Assembly (NCBI RefSeq): GCF_003596405.1 | Contig: NZ_QYUR01000002.1 | Coordinates: 1,008,501-1,072,500 of the forward strand | DNA: 64,000 nt | Direction: 5' to 3' | DNA from: Pseudomonas cavernicola | GTDB taxonomy: Bacteria; Pseudomonadota; Gammaproteobacteria; Pseudomonadales; Pseudomonadaceae | Shown: in pieces, positions 56,981 to 64,000 of the stretch | Layout of the letters: the number at the start of each line of letters is the position of its first letter | Numbering within the stretch: the stretch's first letter is position 1 | Notes under the pieces: model-generated | The model's input: the letters and a program-made list of their open reading frames with translations, nothing else | What the model was told of the DNA's origin: nothing | The model's database searches: none | Program-made: the position numbers and the translations under genes

Positions 56981-57143
56981 TAGTGGTCTGTACGGTTAGT
57001 TCGTTAACTTAAATTCGGATGCAGGGAGTCGCGAGGCAAGGCGCAATGACGAGTCGTAGCAGGGCTACGGCGAGGAATTGCAACGCTGGATCGCGGCTTC
57101 AGGCGCCGAAGTTAACTAATGGAACTAGCCACGCAGGCCACTA
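56981..57143 (+). mobile_element. MITE-like element, family B, copy 2
   Basis: 163 bp, TAGTGGTCTGTACGGTTAG at the left end and GCCACGCAGGCCACTA at the right. Terminal inverted repeats of about 30 bp with small differences. Identical length to copy 1. It lies between tsaC and dprA, 3 bp from the dprA stop. Confidence 0.85.
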
Positions 57144-57146
57144 GGT

Positions 57147-58250
57147 CTAGCGGCCCACCCAGCGCCCACCCTCGCAGGCCACCCGGCCCTCCAGCTCCAA
57201 CTCGGTTAGCGCCGCCAACACGTGCGGCAACGGCCAGCCGCACGCAGCAGCAAGCGCCTCGCTGCTATGGGGCGCGGCATACAGCAGTTGCAGCAACGGA
57301 TGCGTAGCGGGCGCAGGCGTCACTGGCTCTGTGCCGGCGGCCGGCGGCAAGACTTGCCAGCCGCGTAGCGCCTCCAGGATATGCTCGACGTTCTCCACCA
57401 GAATGGCGCCGTCACGTATCAGTTGATGGCAACCGCGTGCACCCGGATGGTGGATCGACCCCGGAATCGCATAGACCTCGCGACCCTGCTCAAGCGCCAG
57501 GCGCGCAGTGATCAAGGAGCCGCTTGACGGACTCGCCTCAACCACCAGCACGCCAAGCGAAAGGCCGCTGATGATCCGATTGCGCCGGGGAAAATTACTC
57601 GCTTGTGGCGGGCAGTCCAACGGGAACTCGGACACCAGCGCGCCGGCTTGCTCGCGAATCGCCGCCGCCAAACGCAGATGCCGTTGCGGATAGAGGCGCT
57701 CCAACCCCGTGCCGAGTACCGCGACGGTTTTTCCGCCGACATCCAGCGCGCCTTGATGGGCCGCGCCGTCGATACCCAGTGCCAGACCACTGGTAATCAC
57801 GAAACCGCCGCCAGCCAGACTCCGCGCGAAGGCCTGCGCAGTGTCCAAGCCGGGCTTTGAAGCACGGCGACTGCCGACCATCGCCAGTTGCGGCTGCTCC
57901 AGAATGCCCGGATCACCGGCCACGAACAGCAGCGGCGGGGCATCCGCCAGTTCGGCCAACAGCGCGGGGTAATGCAGATCGTCCCACATCAACAGATGCT
58001 GGCCGGGTTGCTCGAGCCAGGCCAAGGTGGCCGCGGCCCGCTCGCGGATCTCGGCACTGCGCCGCGGCTGCGCACAGGCTGCCGGTAAACCCAAGGCGCG
58101 CCAGGCAGTGGCTGGCGCGCTGAGGGCAGAAGAGGCGCTGCCAAAGGCGGCGAGTAATTTGCGAAAACGCCGAGGCCCAAGTTCGGGCAGGCAATGCAGA
58201 CGGAGGCGGGCCTCCAGCTCGGCGGGAGAGACGAGTGACATGCTGATCAT
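57147..58250 (-). CDS. dprA: DNA processing protein DprA (Smf)
   Basis: Binds incoming single-stranded DNA and loads RecA in natural transformation. 367 residues: N-terminal SAM-like region, a Rossmann-fold domain (MVGSRRASKPGLDTAQAFAR, GLALGIDGAAHQGALD, TVAVLGTGLERLYP, SGLSLGVLVVEAS, PGSIHHPGARGCHQLI) and a C-terminal winged-helix domain (about residues 308-367). Two adjacent ATGs, 58250 and 58241, are possible starts. Confidence 0.95.
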   Translation of the reverse strand: MISMSLVSPAELEARLRLHCLPELGPRRFRKLLAAFGSASSALSAPATAWRALGLPAACAQPRRSAEIRERAAATLAWLEQPGQHLLMWDDLHYPALLAELADAPPLLFVAGDPGILEQPQLAMVGSRRASKPGLDTAQAFARSLAGGGFVITSGLALGIDGAAHQGALDVGGKTVAVLGTGLERLYPQRHLRLAAAIREQAGALVSEFPLDCPPQASNFPRRNRIISGLSLGVLVVEASPSSGSLITARLALEQGREVYAIPGSIHHPGARGCHQLIRDGAILVENVEHILEALRGWQVLPPAAGTEPVTPAPATHPLLQLLYAAPHSSEALAAACGWPLPHVLAALTELELEGRVACEGGRWVGR

Positions 58251-58314
58251 CCTTGATCGAGCCCGCCGCAGCGGGCGGTAGCAAACTACAGGGCTAGTAA
58301 AGGGGGCTTGGGTG

Positions 58315-59340
58315 TTATGGGTTCTGCACCTTATCCATCACGGCCAGTTGGCGAGTGGCGCCCAGCACCAAGCCATAACTCAGTTTGTCGTAGGTGCGGA
58401 ATACCATCAGCAGGCCGGCACGCTCGTCGGGAATCTTCACCAACTCGCCGGTGATGCGATCGCGCACGGTTTCCCCAGTTTTGTACACCGCCAGCACATT
58501 ACCTTCGGTAAGCCCATCGCGTCTGCCCTTGTTCAGGGTCACCACGTCGAACTGACCGATCTGCGTTACGCCGCGTGGCACATCGAGGATCAAGCCTTTC
58601 ACTTCTTTAGCCGGCGCACTCGGCATAAAGGTCGAGTTCACGGCCCGCTCTTCGGTGGGGAACAGCCGATCGCCATTACGCACTTCCTGCGTGGTGCGGG
58701 TCAGGTTCATGGTCGCCACATCGCCTTCTTCGGCAACCACTTCGCCACCGCCGATATCGTCGGCATTTATCCCGAGAAACTCTTCGGTGTCCGGATCGGT
58801 GTAGGTCTTGCCCTGGCGGAAGATGCCGTAGACCGGACGTGTTTCATCGAAGCTGCCGCGCGCATACACGCGGTCACCGGTGCCACTGACGACACGCTCG
58901 GCAGTGCCGGCCACGATGTAGGGCGCGCCCTGGAACTGCTCAGGCGTGTCGATGATGCGGTTGCTGATCAGGAAGCTGTTGATCGCCTCCAGCGGGATAG
59001 TCGGAATCGCTTGCGCCATCGGCGTGCTGCGCACTTGCGGCGACAGCTTGATGGTGCCGCGCGACGCACCGCGATTGAGCATCAAGCGCGGCTGGCCGTC
59101 GATGTAGACCAGGCTGAGCTGGTCGCCGGGGTAGATCAGATGGGGGTTTTCCACTTGCGGGTTAGCGTGCCAGATTTCTGGCCACTTCCACGGTTCACGC
59201 AGGAATTTACCGGAAATATCCCAGAGGGTATCGCCCTTGACCACGGTATAGCGGTCCGGATGGCCATCCTTGAGCTGCACTTCGGCCTGAGCCAAGCCAC
59301 TGGCGGCAAGGAGTAGCAGGGCGAGTAGTGATTTCCTCAT
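58315..59340 (-). CDS. LysM domain exported protein
   Basis: The ATG at 59340 gives 341 residues with a signal peptide (MRKSLLALLLLAASGLAQA). A LysM module (YTVVKGDTLWDISGKFL to IYPGDQLSLVYID, residues about 32-85) binds peptidoglycan. The remaining part is beta-rich without known motif. It matches PA0020-type proteins next to dprA; ten upstream codons were excluded. Function is unclear. Confidence 0.92.
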   Translation of the reverse strand: MRKSLLALLLLAASGLAQAEVQLKDGHPDRYTVVKGDTLWDISGKFLREPWKWPEIWHANPQVENPHLIYPGDQLSLVYIDGQPRLMLNRGASRGTIKLSPQVRSTPMAQAIPTIPLEAINSFLISNRIIDTPEQFQGAPYIVAGTAERVVSGTGDRVYARGSFDETRPVYGIFRQGKTYTDPDTEEFLGINADDIGGGEVVAEEGDVATMNLTRTTQEVRNGDRLFPTEERAVNSTFMPSAPAKEVKGLILDVPRGVTQIGQFDVVTLNKGRRDGLTEGNVLAVYKTGETVRDRITGELVKIPDERAGLLMVFRTYDKLSYGLVLGATRQLAVMDKVQNP

Positions 59341-59493
59341 GCGGTGAATCCCTTTATTATGTGTCTTCACGTGGAACGCCCAAGGGCTGCCCCGAAACCC
59401 TCGGGAGCCGCGGCCTGAAGCCGTTTTTCAATGCTGCTCAGCATATTAGCAGCGGATTTTGACTTTATTCCACAAGTGCATCACACAACGCAT

Positions 59494-60000
59494 ATGGCAA
59501 TTCTAAACATCCTCGAGTTTCCCGATCCGCGCCTGCGCACCATCGCCAAGCCGGTGGCCGTGTTCGATGACGCCCTGCGTCAGTTGATCGACGACATGTT
59601 TGAAACCATGTACGACGCCCCGGGTATTGGTCTAGCCGCCACCCAGGTAAACGTGCATAAGCGCGTGGTGGTGATGGATCTCAGCGAAGACAAGAGCGAG
59701 CCGCGGGTGTTTATCAACCCTGAGTTCGAAACCTTGACCGATGAAGTCGATCAGTACCAGGAAGGCTGTCTCTCGGTGCCGGGCTTCTACGAAAACGTCG
59801 ACCGCCCGCAAAAGGTCAAGATCAAGGCCTTGGACCGCGATGGCCAAGCCTTTGAAGTGATCGCCGAAGGCCTGCTGGCGGTGTGCATCCAGCACGAGTG
59901 CGACCATCTCAACGGCAAACTGTTTGTCGATTACCTGTCTACTCTCAAGCGCGACCGCATCAAGAAGAAGCTGGAGAAGCTACACCGCCAGCACGCTTGA
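59494..60000 (+). CDS. def: Peptide deformylase
   Basis: Removes the formyl group from nascent proteins. The ATG at 59494 gives 168 residues. Three signature motifs are intact: GIGLAATQV near residue 44, EGCLSVPG near 90 and QHECDHLNG near 133, whose HExxH plus Cys bind the metal. Upstream in-frame codons 59431-59493 were rejected. Confidence 0.97.
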   Translation: MAILNILEFPDPRLRTIAKPVAVFDDALRQLIDDMFETMYDAPGIGLAATQVNVHKRVVVMDLSEDKSEPRVFINPEFETLTDEVDQYQEGCLSVPGFYENVDRPQKVKIKALDRDGQAFEVIAEGLLAVCIQHECDHLNGKLFVDYLSTLKRDRIKKKLEKLHRQHA

Positions 60001-60010
60001 GTCCGACACC

Positions 60011-60036
60011 AAAGGCTTGCCGCGGCAAGCCTTTTT
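60011..60036 (+). terminator. Terminator between def and fmt
   Basis: AGGCTTGCC-GC-GGCAAGCCT followed by TTTTCTTTTCT on the plus strand, starting about 10 bp after the def stop. It would reduce read-through into fmt, although the two are normally co-transcribed. Confidence 0.8.
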
Positions 60037-60072
60037 CTTTTCTGGTGCACTTTATTTCAGGAGCAGTCTCCT

Positions 60073-61011
60073 TTGCGCATCGTCTTTGCCGGCACCCCGG
60101 AATTTGCCGCACAGCATCTGCAGGCCTTGCTGACTAGCGAGCACGAACTGATCGCCGTCTACACCCAACCGGATCGCCCCGCCGGCCGTGGCCAGAAGCT
60201 GATGCCTAGCCCGGTGAAACAGCTTGCCCTGCAACACGCGCTGCCCGTGTATCAGCCGCAGACGCTACGCGACCCCACCGCGCAAGCGGAGCTGGCGGCG
60301 CTGCAAGCGGACTTGCTGGTGGTGGTGGCCTACGGTCTGATCCTCCCACAAGTGGTGCTGGATACCCCGCGCCTGGGTTGCATCAACAGCCATGCCTCCT
60401 TGTTGCCGCGCTGGCGCGGGGCTGCGCCGATTCAGCGCGCCATCGAAGCCGGCGATAGCGAATCCGGGGTGACGGTGATGCAGATGGAAGCAGGCCTGGA
60501 TACCGGGCCGATGCTGCTGAAAGTCCGCACTCCGATCAGTGCCGAGGACACCGGTGGCAGCCTGCATGACCGCCTCGCCGAGCTGGGCCCGCCAGCCGTG
60601 CTGCAAGCCATCGCCGGCCTGGCCGCCGGCACGCTCAAGGGCGCGGTGCAAGACGACAGCCTGGCCACCTACGCGCACAAGTTGAACAAAGACGAAGCGC
60701 GCCTGGATTGGCGCCGCCCGGCGCTTGAACTGGAGCGTTTGATTCGCGCGTTCAACCCCTGGCCGATCTGCCATAGCACACTGAATGGCGAGCCCCTGAA
60801 AGTCCTCGCCGCGCAATTGGCTGAAGGGCAGGGCCAGCCGGGCCAGCTCATTCAGGCCGGCCGTGAAGGCTTGACCGTGGCGTGCGGCGAAGGTGCGTTG
60901 CGCCTGACTCGTCTGCAACTACCCGGCGGCAAGCCGTTGAACTTCGCCGATCTGTTCAACAGCCGCCGCGAACAGTTTTCCCTCGGCACGCTGCTGGGGG
61001 CGGCGCCATGA
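60073..61011 (+). CDS. fmt: Methionyl-tRNA formyltransferase
   Basis: Formylates initiator Met-tRNA. 312 residues from a TTG start at 60073, supported by GGAG about 10 bases upstream and family-standard [36 protein letters not shown] is the formyl-group transfer signature. The stop overlaps rsmB (61008-61011). Confidence 0.96.
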   Translation: MRIVFAGTPEFAAQHLQALLTSEHELIAVYTQPDRPAGRGQKLMPSPVKQLALQHALPVYQPQTLRDPTAQAELAALQADLLVVVAYGLILPQVVLDTPRLGCINSHASLLPRWRGAAPIQRAIEAGDSESGVTVMQMEAGLDTGPMLLKVRTPISAEDTGGSLHDRLAELGPPAVLQAIAGLAAGTLKGAVQDDSLATYAHKLNKDEARLDWRRPALELERLIRAFNPWPICHSTLNGEPLKVLAAQLAEGQGQPGQLIQAGREGLTVACGEGALRLTRLQLPGGKPLNFADLFNSRREQFSLGTLLGAAP

Positions 61012-62336
61012 ATCCGCGTCTGGCCGCTGCCCGCGCCCTGGCGGCGGTACTCGCCGGCAAAGCCTCGCTGAACAGTTCCCTGCCGGCGCAGCTGGACAAG
61101 GTCGAGCCACGCGACCGCGGCCTGACCCAGGAGCTGGCCTTCGGCACTGCGCGTTGGCAGCCGCGGCTGTCCGCATTGGCCGAGCGTCTGCTGCAAAAGC
61201 CGTTCAAGGCCGCTGACAAAGATGTCGAGGCGCTGTTGCTGGTCGGCCTCTATCAACTGCTCTACACCCGCATTCCCGCGCATGCCGCCCTCGGCGAGAC
61301 GGTGGGTTGCGCCGACAAGCTGAAAAAGCCCTGGGCCAAGGGCCTGTTGAATGCCGTGCTGCGCCGCGCCCAGCGTGAGGCCGAGGCGTTGTTGGTCGAG
61401 ATCGACCACGACCCCATGGCTCGCACCGCCCATCCGCGCTGGCTGCAAAAGGCCCTGAAGGCCTTCTGGCCGGAGCAGTGGGAAGCCATCTGCGCGGCCA
61501 ATAACGCCCACCCGCCACTGATCTTGCGGGTCAATCGCCGCTTGGGCAGTCGCGATGCCTATCTCGAAGAGCTGCACCGCGTCGGCTTTGCCGCCAGCGC
61601 CTGCGCCTTCAGCCGTGACGGCATCCTTCTCGCCGAGGCCTGCGATGTAACAACCCTGCCCGGTTTTGCCGAAGGCCGGGTCAGCGTGCAAGACGAAGCC
61701 GCGCAGCTGGCTGCCGACCTGCTGGAATTGGCGCCCGGGCAACGCGTGCTGGATGCCTGCTGCGCGCCCGGTGGCAAGACCTGTCATCTGCTTGAGGTGG
61801 AGCCCGGCCTGGCCGCGGTGGTAGCGGTCGATCTGGAAGCCAAGCGGCTGATCCGCGTGCAGGAAAACCTCGACCGCCTGGGCCTTAGCGCGCAACTGAT
61901 CGCCGCCGATGCCCGGCAGACAGCGCTGTGGTGGGACGGCCAACCGTTCCAGCGCATCCTGCTCGACGCGCCCTGTTCCGCCACCGGGGTGATCCGCCGC
62001 CATCCGGATATCAAACTGACCCGCCAGGCCGAGGACATTCCGGCCCTGGCCGCGCTGCAAGGCGAACTGCTGGACACCCTATGGCCAACCCTGGAAGTCG
62101 GCGGGGTGCTGCTCTATGCCACCTGCTCGACCTTGCCGACCGAGAACAGCGACGTGCTTGAAGCGTTCCTGGCCCGCACTCCCGGGGCGCGGGAACTGGA
62201 TATTGCCGGCCAGCTCGGCCAGCCACCGCCCGGCCTGAAACAACCCCACGGCCGCCAGTTGCTCGCGCAGGAAGGCGGCCATGATGGCTTTTACTATGCC
62301 AAGCTGATTAAGATCGCCGCCCCCGCTCGCGGCTAA
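61008..62336 (+). CDS. rsmB: 16S rRNA (cytosine-967-C5) methyltransferase RsmB
   Basis: SAM-dependent methyltransferase, 442 residues: NusB-like RNA-binding domain (about 1-140) then the NOL1/NOP2 catalytic domain with [32 protein letters not shown] (catalytic Cys) and [21 protein letters not shown] overlaps the fmt stop. The stop TAA adjoins a MITE family A copy. Confidence 0.97.
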   Translation: MNPRLAAARALAAVLAGKASLNSSLPAQLDKVEPRDRGLTQELAFGTARWQPRLSALAERLLQKPFKAADKDVEALLLVGLYQLLYTRIPAHAALGETVGCADKLKKPWAKGLLNAVLRRAQREAEALLVEIDHDPMARTAHPRWLQKALKAFWPEQWEAICAANNAHPPLILRVNRRLGSRDAYLEELHRVGFAASACAFSRDGILLAEACDVTTLPGFAEGRVSVQDEAAQLAADLLELAPGQRVLDACCAPGGKTCHLLEVEPGLAAVVAVDLEAKRLIRVQENLDRLGLSAQLIAADARQTALWWDGQPFQRILLDAPCSATGVIRRHPDIKLTRQAEDIPALAALQGELLDTLWPTLEVGGVLLYATCSTLPTENSDVLEAFLARTPGARELDIAGQLGQPPPGLKQPHGRQLLAQEGGHDGFYYAKLIKIAAPARG

Positions 62337-62587
62337 GAGCCTGTTCAGAATTGTCGCGAGCGAAGGTCAGGGCCGCACCCGTTCCCTACGGGTAGCGGCA
62401 TTCCCCACATCCATGTGGGTCACAAGGCGCAACGTAGCGAAGCGCAGTAACAGCCGCAGGCTGGCCCGAAGGGCGAGCGCAGCGAGTCAAGATGGCTGAG
62501 GACGCGGAGTTTACGAGTTGTAAATGAGCAGTCCGAAGCCATTTTTAACGTAGCATCACCGAGAGCAGCAGATTATGAGCAGGCTCT
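62336..62587 (+). mobile_element. MITE-like element, family A, long copy 3
   Basis: About 252 bp between rsmB and trkA. Ends AGAGCCTGTTCAGAATTGTC and GATTATGAGCAGGCTCT match copies 1 and 2, as does the core GCGGAGTTTACGAGTTG. Compared with the 142-bp form it has about 110 bp more between GGTCAGG and ATGGCTGAGG (about 62371-62490). The extra part has its own hairpins (CCCTACGGG, CCCACATCCATGTGGG). Confidence 0.85.
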
Positions 62588-62601
62588 GAGGAAAGACAGG
62601 G

Positions 62602-63975
62602 ATGAAGATCATCATTCTCGGCGCCGGCCAGGTCGGCGGCACCCTGGCCGAACACCTGGCCAGTGAGCACAACGACATCACTGTGGTCGACACCGACGGC
62701 GACCGTCTGCGCGACCTCGGCGACCGCCTCGACATTCGTACCGTACAGGGCCGCGGCTCCTTCCCGACCGTGTTGCGCCAAGCTGGCGCCGACGATGCCG
62801 ACATGCTGATCGCGGTGACCAACAGCGACGAAATCAACATGGTCGCCTGCCAAGTCGCCTACACCCTGTTCCACACTCCGACCAAGATCGCCCGGGTGCG
62901 CGAAGCCGCGTACCTGACTCGCGCCGGCCTATTCGACAACGAAGCGATTCCGGTCGATGTTCTGATCAGCCCGGAACAGCTGGTGACCAACTACATCAAG
63001 CGCCTGATCGAATACCCAGGCGCCTTGCAGGTGATCGACTTCGCCGAAGGCAAGGCCCAGTTGGTCGCGGTCAAGGCTTACTACGGCGGGCCCTTGGTCG
63101 GTCAGCAGCTGCGCCAACTGCGCCAGCATATGCCGAATGTCGACACCCGGGTGGCAGCGATCTACCGCCGCGACCGGCCGATTCTGCCGCAGGGTGACAC
63201 GGTGATCGAGGCCGACGATGAAGTGTTCTTCATCGCCGCCAAGGGCCATATCCGCGCGGTGATGAGCGAGATGCGCCGTCTCGAGGACAGCTACAAGCGC
63301 ATCGTCATCGCCGGCGGCGGGCATGTCGGCGAGCGCCTGGCCGAGGCCATCGAAAGCCGTTATCAGGTGAAGATCATCGAGATGAATCCGGGCCGTTGTC
63401 GCGCGCTCTCCGAGACCCTGGACAGCACCGTAGTGCTGCAGGGCAGCTCTTCCGATAAGGATTTGCTGGTCGAGGAAAACATCAATGAGGCGGACATCTT
63501 CCTCGCCCTGACCAACGACGACGAGGCCAACATCATGTCCTCGCTGCTGGCCAAACGCCTCGGCGCACGCAAGGTGATGAGCATCATCAACAACCCAGCC
63601 TATGTCGATCTGGTGCAGGGCGGCGAGATCGATATCGCCATCAGCCCGCAGCTGGCCACCATCGGCGCCCTGCTGGCCCACGTGCGCCGCGGCGATATCG
63701 TCAGCGTGCACTCGCTGCGGCGCGGGGCGGCGGAGGCCATCGAGGCCATTGCCCACGGCGACGCCAAGTCGAGCAAAGTGATCGGCCGCGCCATCGAAGA
63801 CATCGCTTTGCCACCGGGCACCACCATCGGTGCGCTGGTGCGTGACGAAGAGGTGCTGATCGCCCACGACGATACGGTGATCGAGGCCGGCGACCACGTG
63901 ATCCTGTTCCTGGTCGACAAGAAATACATCCGCGATGTCGAGCGGCTGTTCCAGGCCGGCCTGACGTTCTTTTAG
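62602..63975 (+). CDS. trkA: Trk system potassium uptake protein TrkA
   Basis: Peripheral regulatory subunit of the K+ uptake system, binding NAD(H) and nucleotides. 457 residues with duplicated RCK architecture: TrkA-N domain 1 ([19 protein letters not shown]), TrkA-C 1 (about 140-225), TrkA-N domain 2 ([18 protein letters not shown]) and TrkA-C 2 at the C-terminus. The start is GGGATG after CAGG at about 62596. Confidence 0.97.
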   Translation: MKIIILGAGQVGGTLAEHLASEHNDITVVDTDGDRLRDLGDRLDIRTVQGRGSFPTVLRQAGADDADMLIAVTNSDEINMVACQVAYTLFHTPTKIARVREAAYLTRAGLFDNEAIPVDVLISPEQLVTNYIKRLIEYPGALQVIDFAEGKAQLVAVKAYYGGPLVGQQLRQLRQHMPNVDTRVAAIYRRDRPILPQGDTVIEADDEVFFIAAKGHIRAVMSEMRRLEDSYKRIVIAGGGHVGERLAEAIESRYQVKIIEMNPGRCRALSETLDSTVVLQGSSSDKDLLVEENINEADIFLALTNDDEANIMSSLLAKRLGARKVMSIINNPAYVDLVQGGEIDIAISPQLATIGALLAHVRRGDIVSVHSLRRGAAEAIEAIAHGDAKSSKVIGRAIEDIALPPGTTIGALVRDEEVLIAHDDTVIEAGDHVILFLVDKKYIRDVERLFQAGLTFF

Positions 63976-64000
63976 CCACCTGAGACGAGTTTCGGAGGCG
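63976..64000. other. Window end after trkA
   Basis: Only 25 bases follow the trkA stop, too few to assign. Confidence 0.3.

Noticed and set aside
60852..62060. Minus-strand frame of 402 codons
   Set aside because: Antisense to fmt/rsmB, with no motif.

Overview
This window is a high-GC gammaproteobacterial chromosome segment of the genus Pseudomonas. Gene content and order match, in blocks, the region around the replication origin of P. aeruginosa: a PA5487-PA5505-like block (diguanylate cyclase, dsbA, cytochromes c4/c5, engB, polA, thrB, znu/zur, metNIQ), then a PA0114-PA0104-like block (aa3 oxidase operon), then PA0069-PA0060-like genes, then a PA0037-PA0016-like block (trpI/trpBA, choline sulfate genes, aroE, hemF, qor, tsaC, dprA, LysM protein, def, fmt, rsmB, trkA). 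The breaks between blocks, and an abundance of REP-type and MITE-like repeats, argue for a species other than P. aeruginosa. Species assignment is inference.

Layout. 1-8.9 kb: c-di-GMP enzyme, nuclease, DsbA, two periplasmic c cytochromes, the GTPase EngB, an ErsA/Spot 42-position sRNA with an AlgU-type promoter, PolA, a DUF2782 protein and homoserine kinase. 9-12.2 kb: zinc uptake (znuA opposite zur-znuC-znuB) with one Zur box. 12.3-15.9 kb: lipoprotein and methionine ABC transporter metNIQ. 16.1-24.7 kb: the canonical aa3 cytochrome c oxidase with its heme A and copper assembly genes. 25-32.4 kb: a hypothetical gene, then an accessory block with a stress-type membrane protein and a second A1-type oxidase whose subunit II carries two cytochrome c modules and which has two subunit III-like genes. 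A degraded copy of the 3' end of the radical SAM gene (32.4-33.4 kb) lies at the far side of this block, which looks like an insertion or recombination scar. 33.8-43.1 kb: DUF1835 protein, YheV, oligopeptidase A, gamma carbonic anhydrase-like protein, HAD phosphatase, lipoproteins, flavin oxidoreductase, DUF1161 proteins and dodecin. 43.4-46.5 kb: trpI and trpBA. 46.6-47.3 kb: a REP-associated transposase (RAYT) flanked by REPs. 47.3-53 kb: ring-cleavage dioxygenase-like protein and the choline sulfate/sulfate locus. 53-64 kb: housekeeping genes to trkA.

The most distinctive content is the repeat load: at least four REP families (two sharing a GTAGGGTGGG foot with the resident RAYT's flanking repeats), a MITE-like family of about 142 bp (three copies, one longer, one inside the second oxidase operon), and a 163-bp MITE-like family (two copies of identical length). 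Several repeats supply the stop codons of neighbouring genes. Regulatory sites read from sequence include a LexA box, a Zur box, an ANR/FNR box, an AlgU-type promoter and RpoS-like -10 elements shared by both oxidase operons. I saw no rRNA, tRNA, CRISPR array or complete insertion sequence apart from the RAYT.
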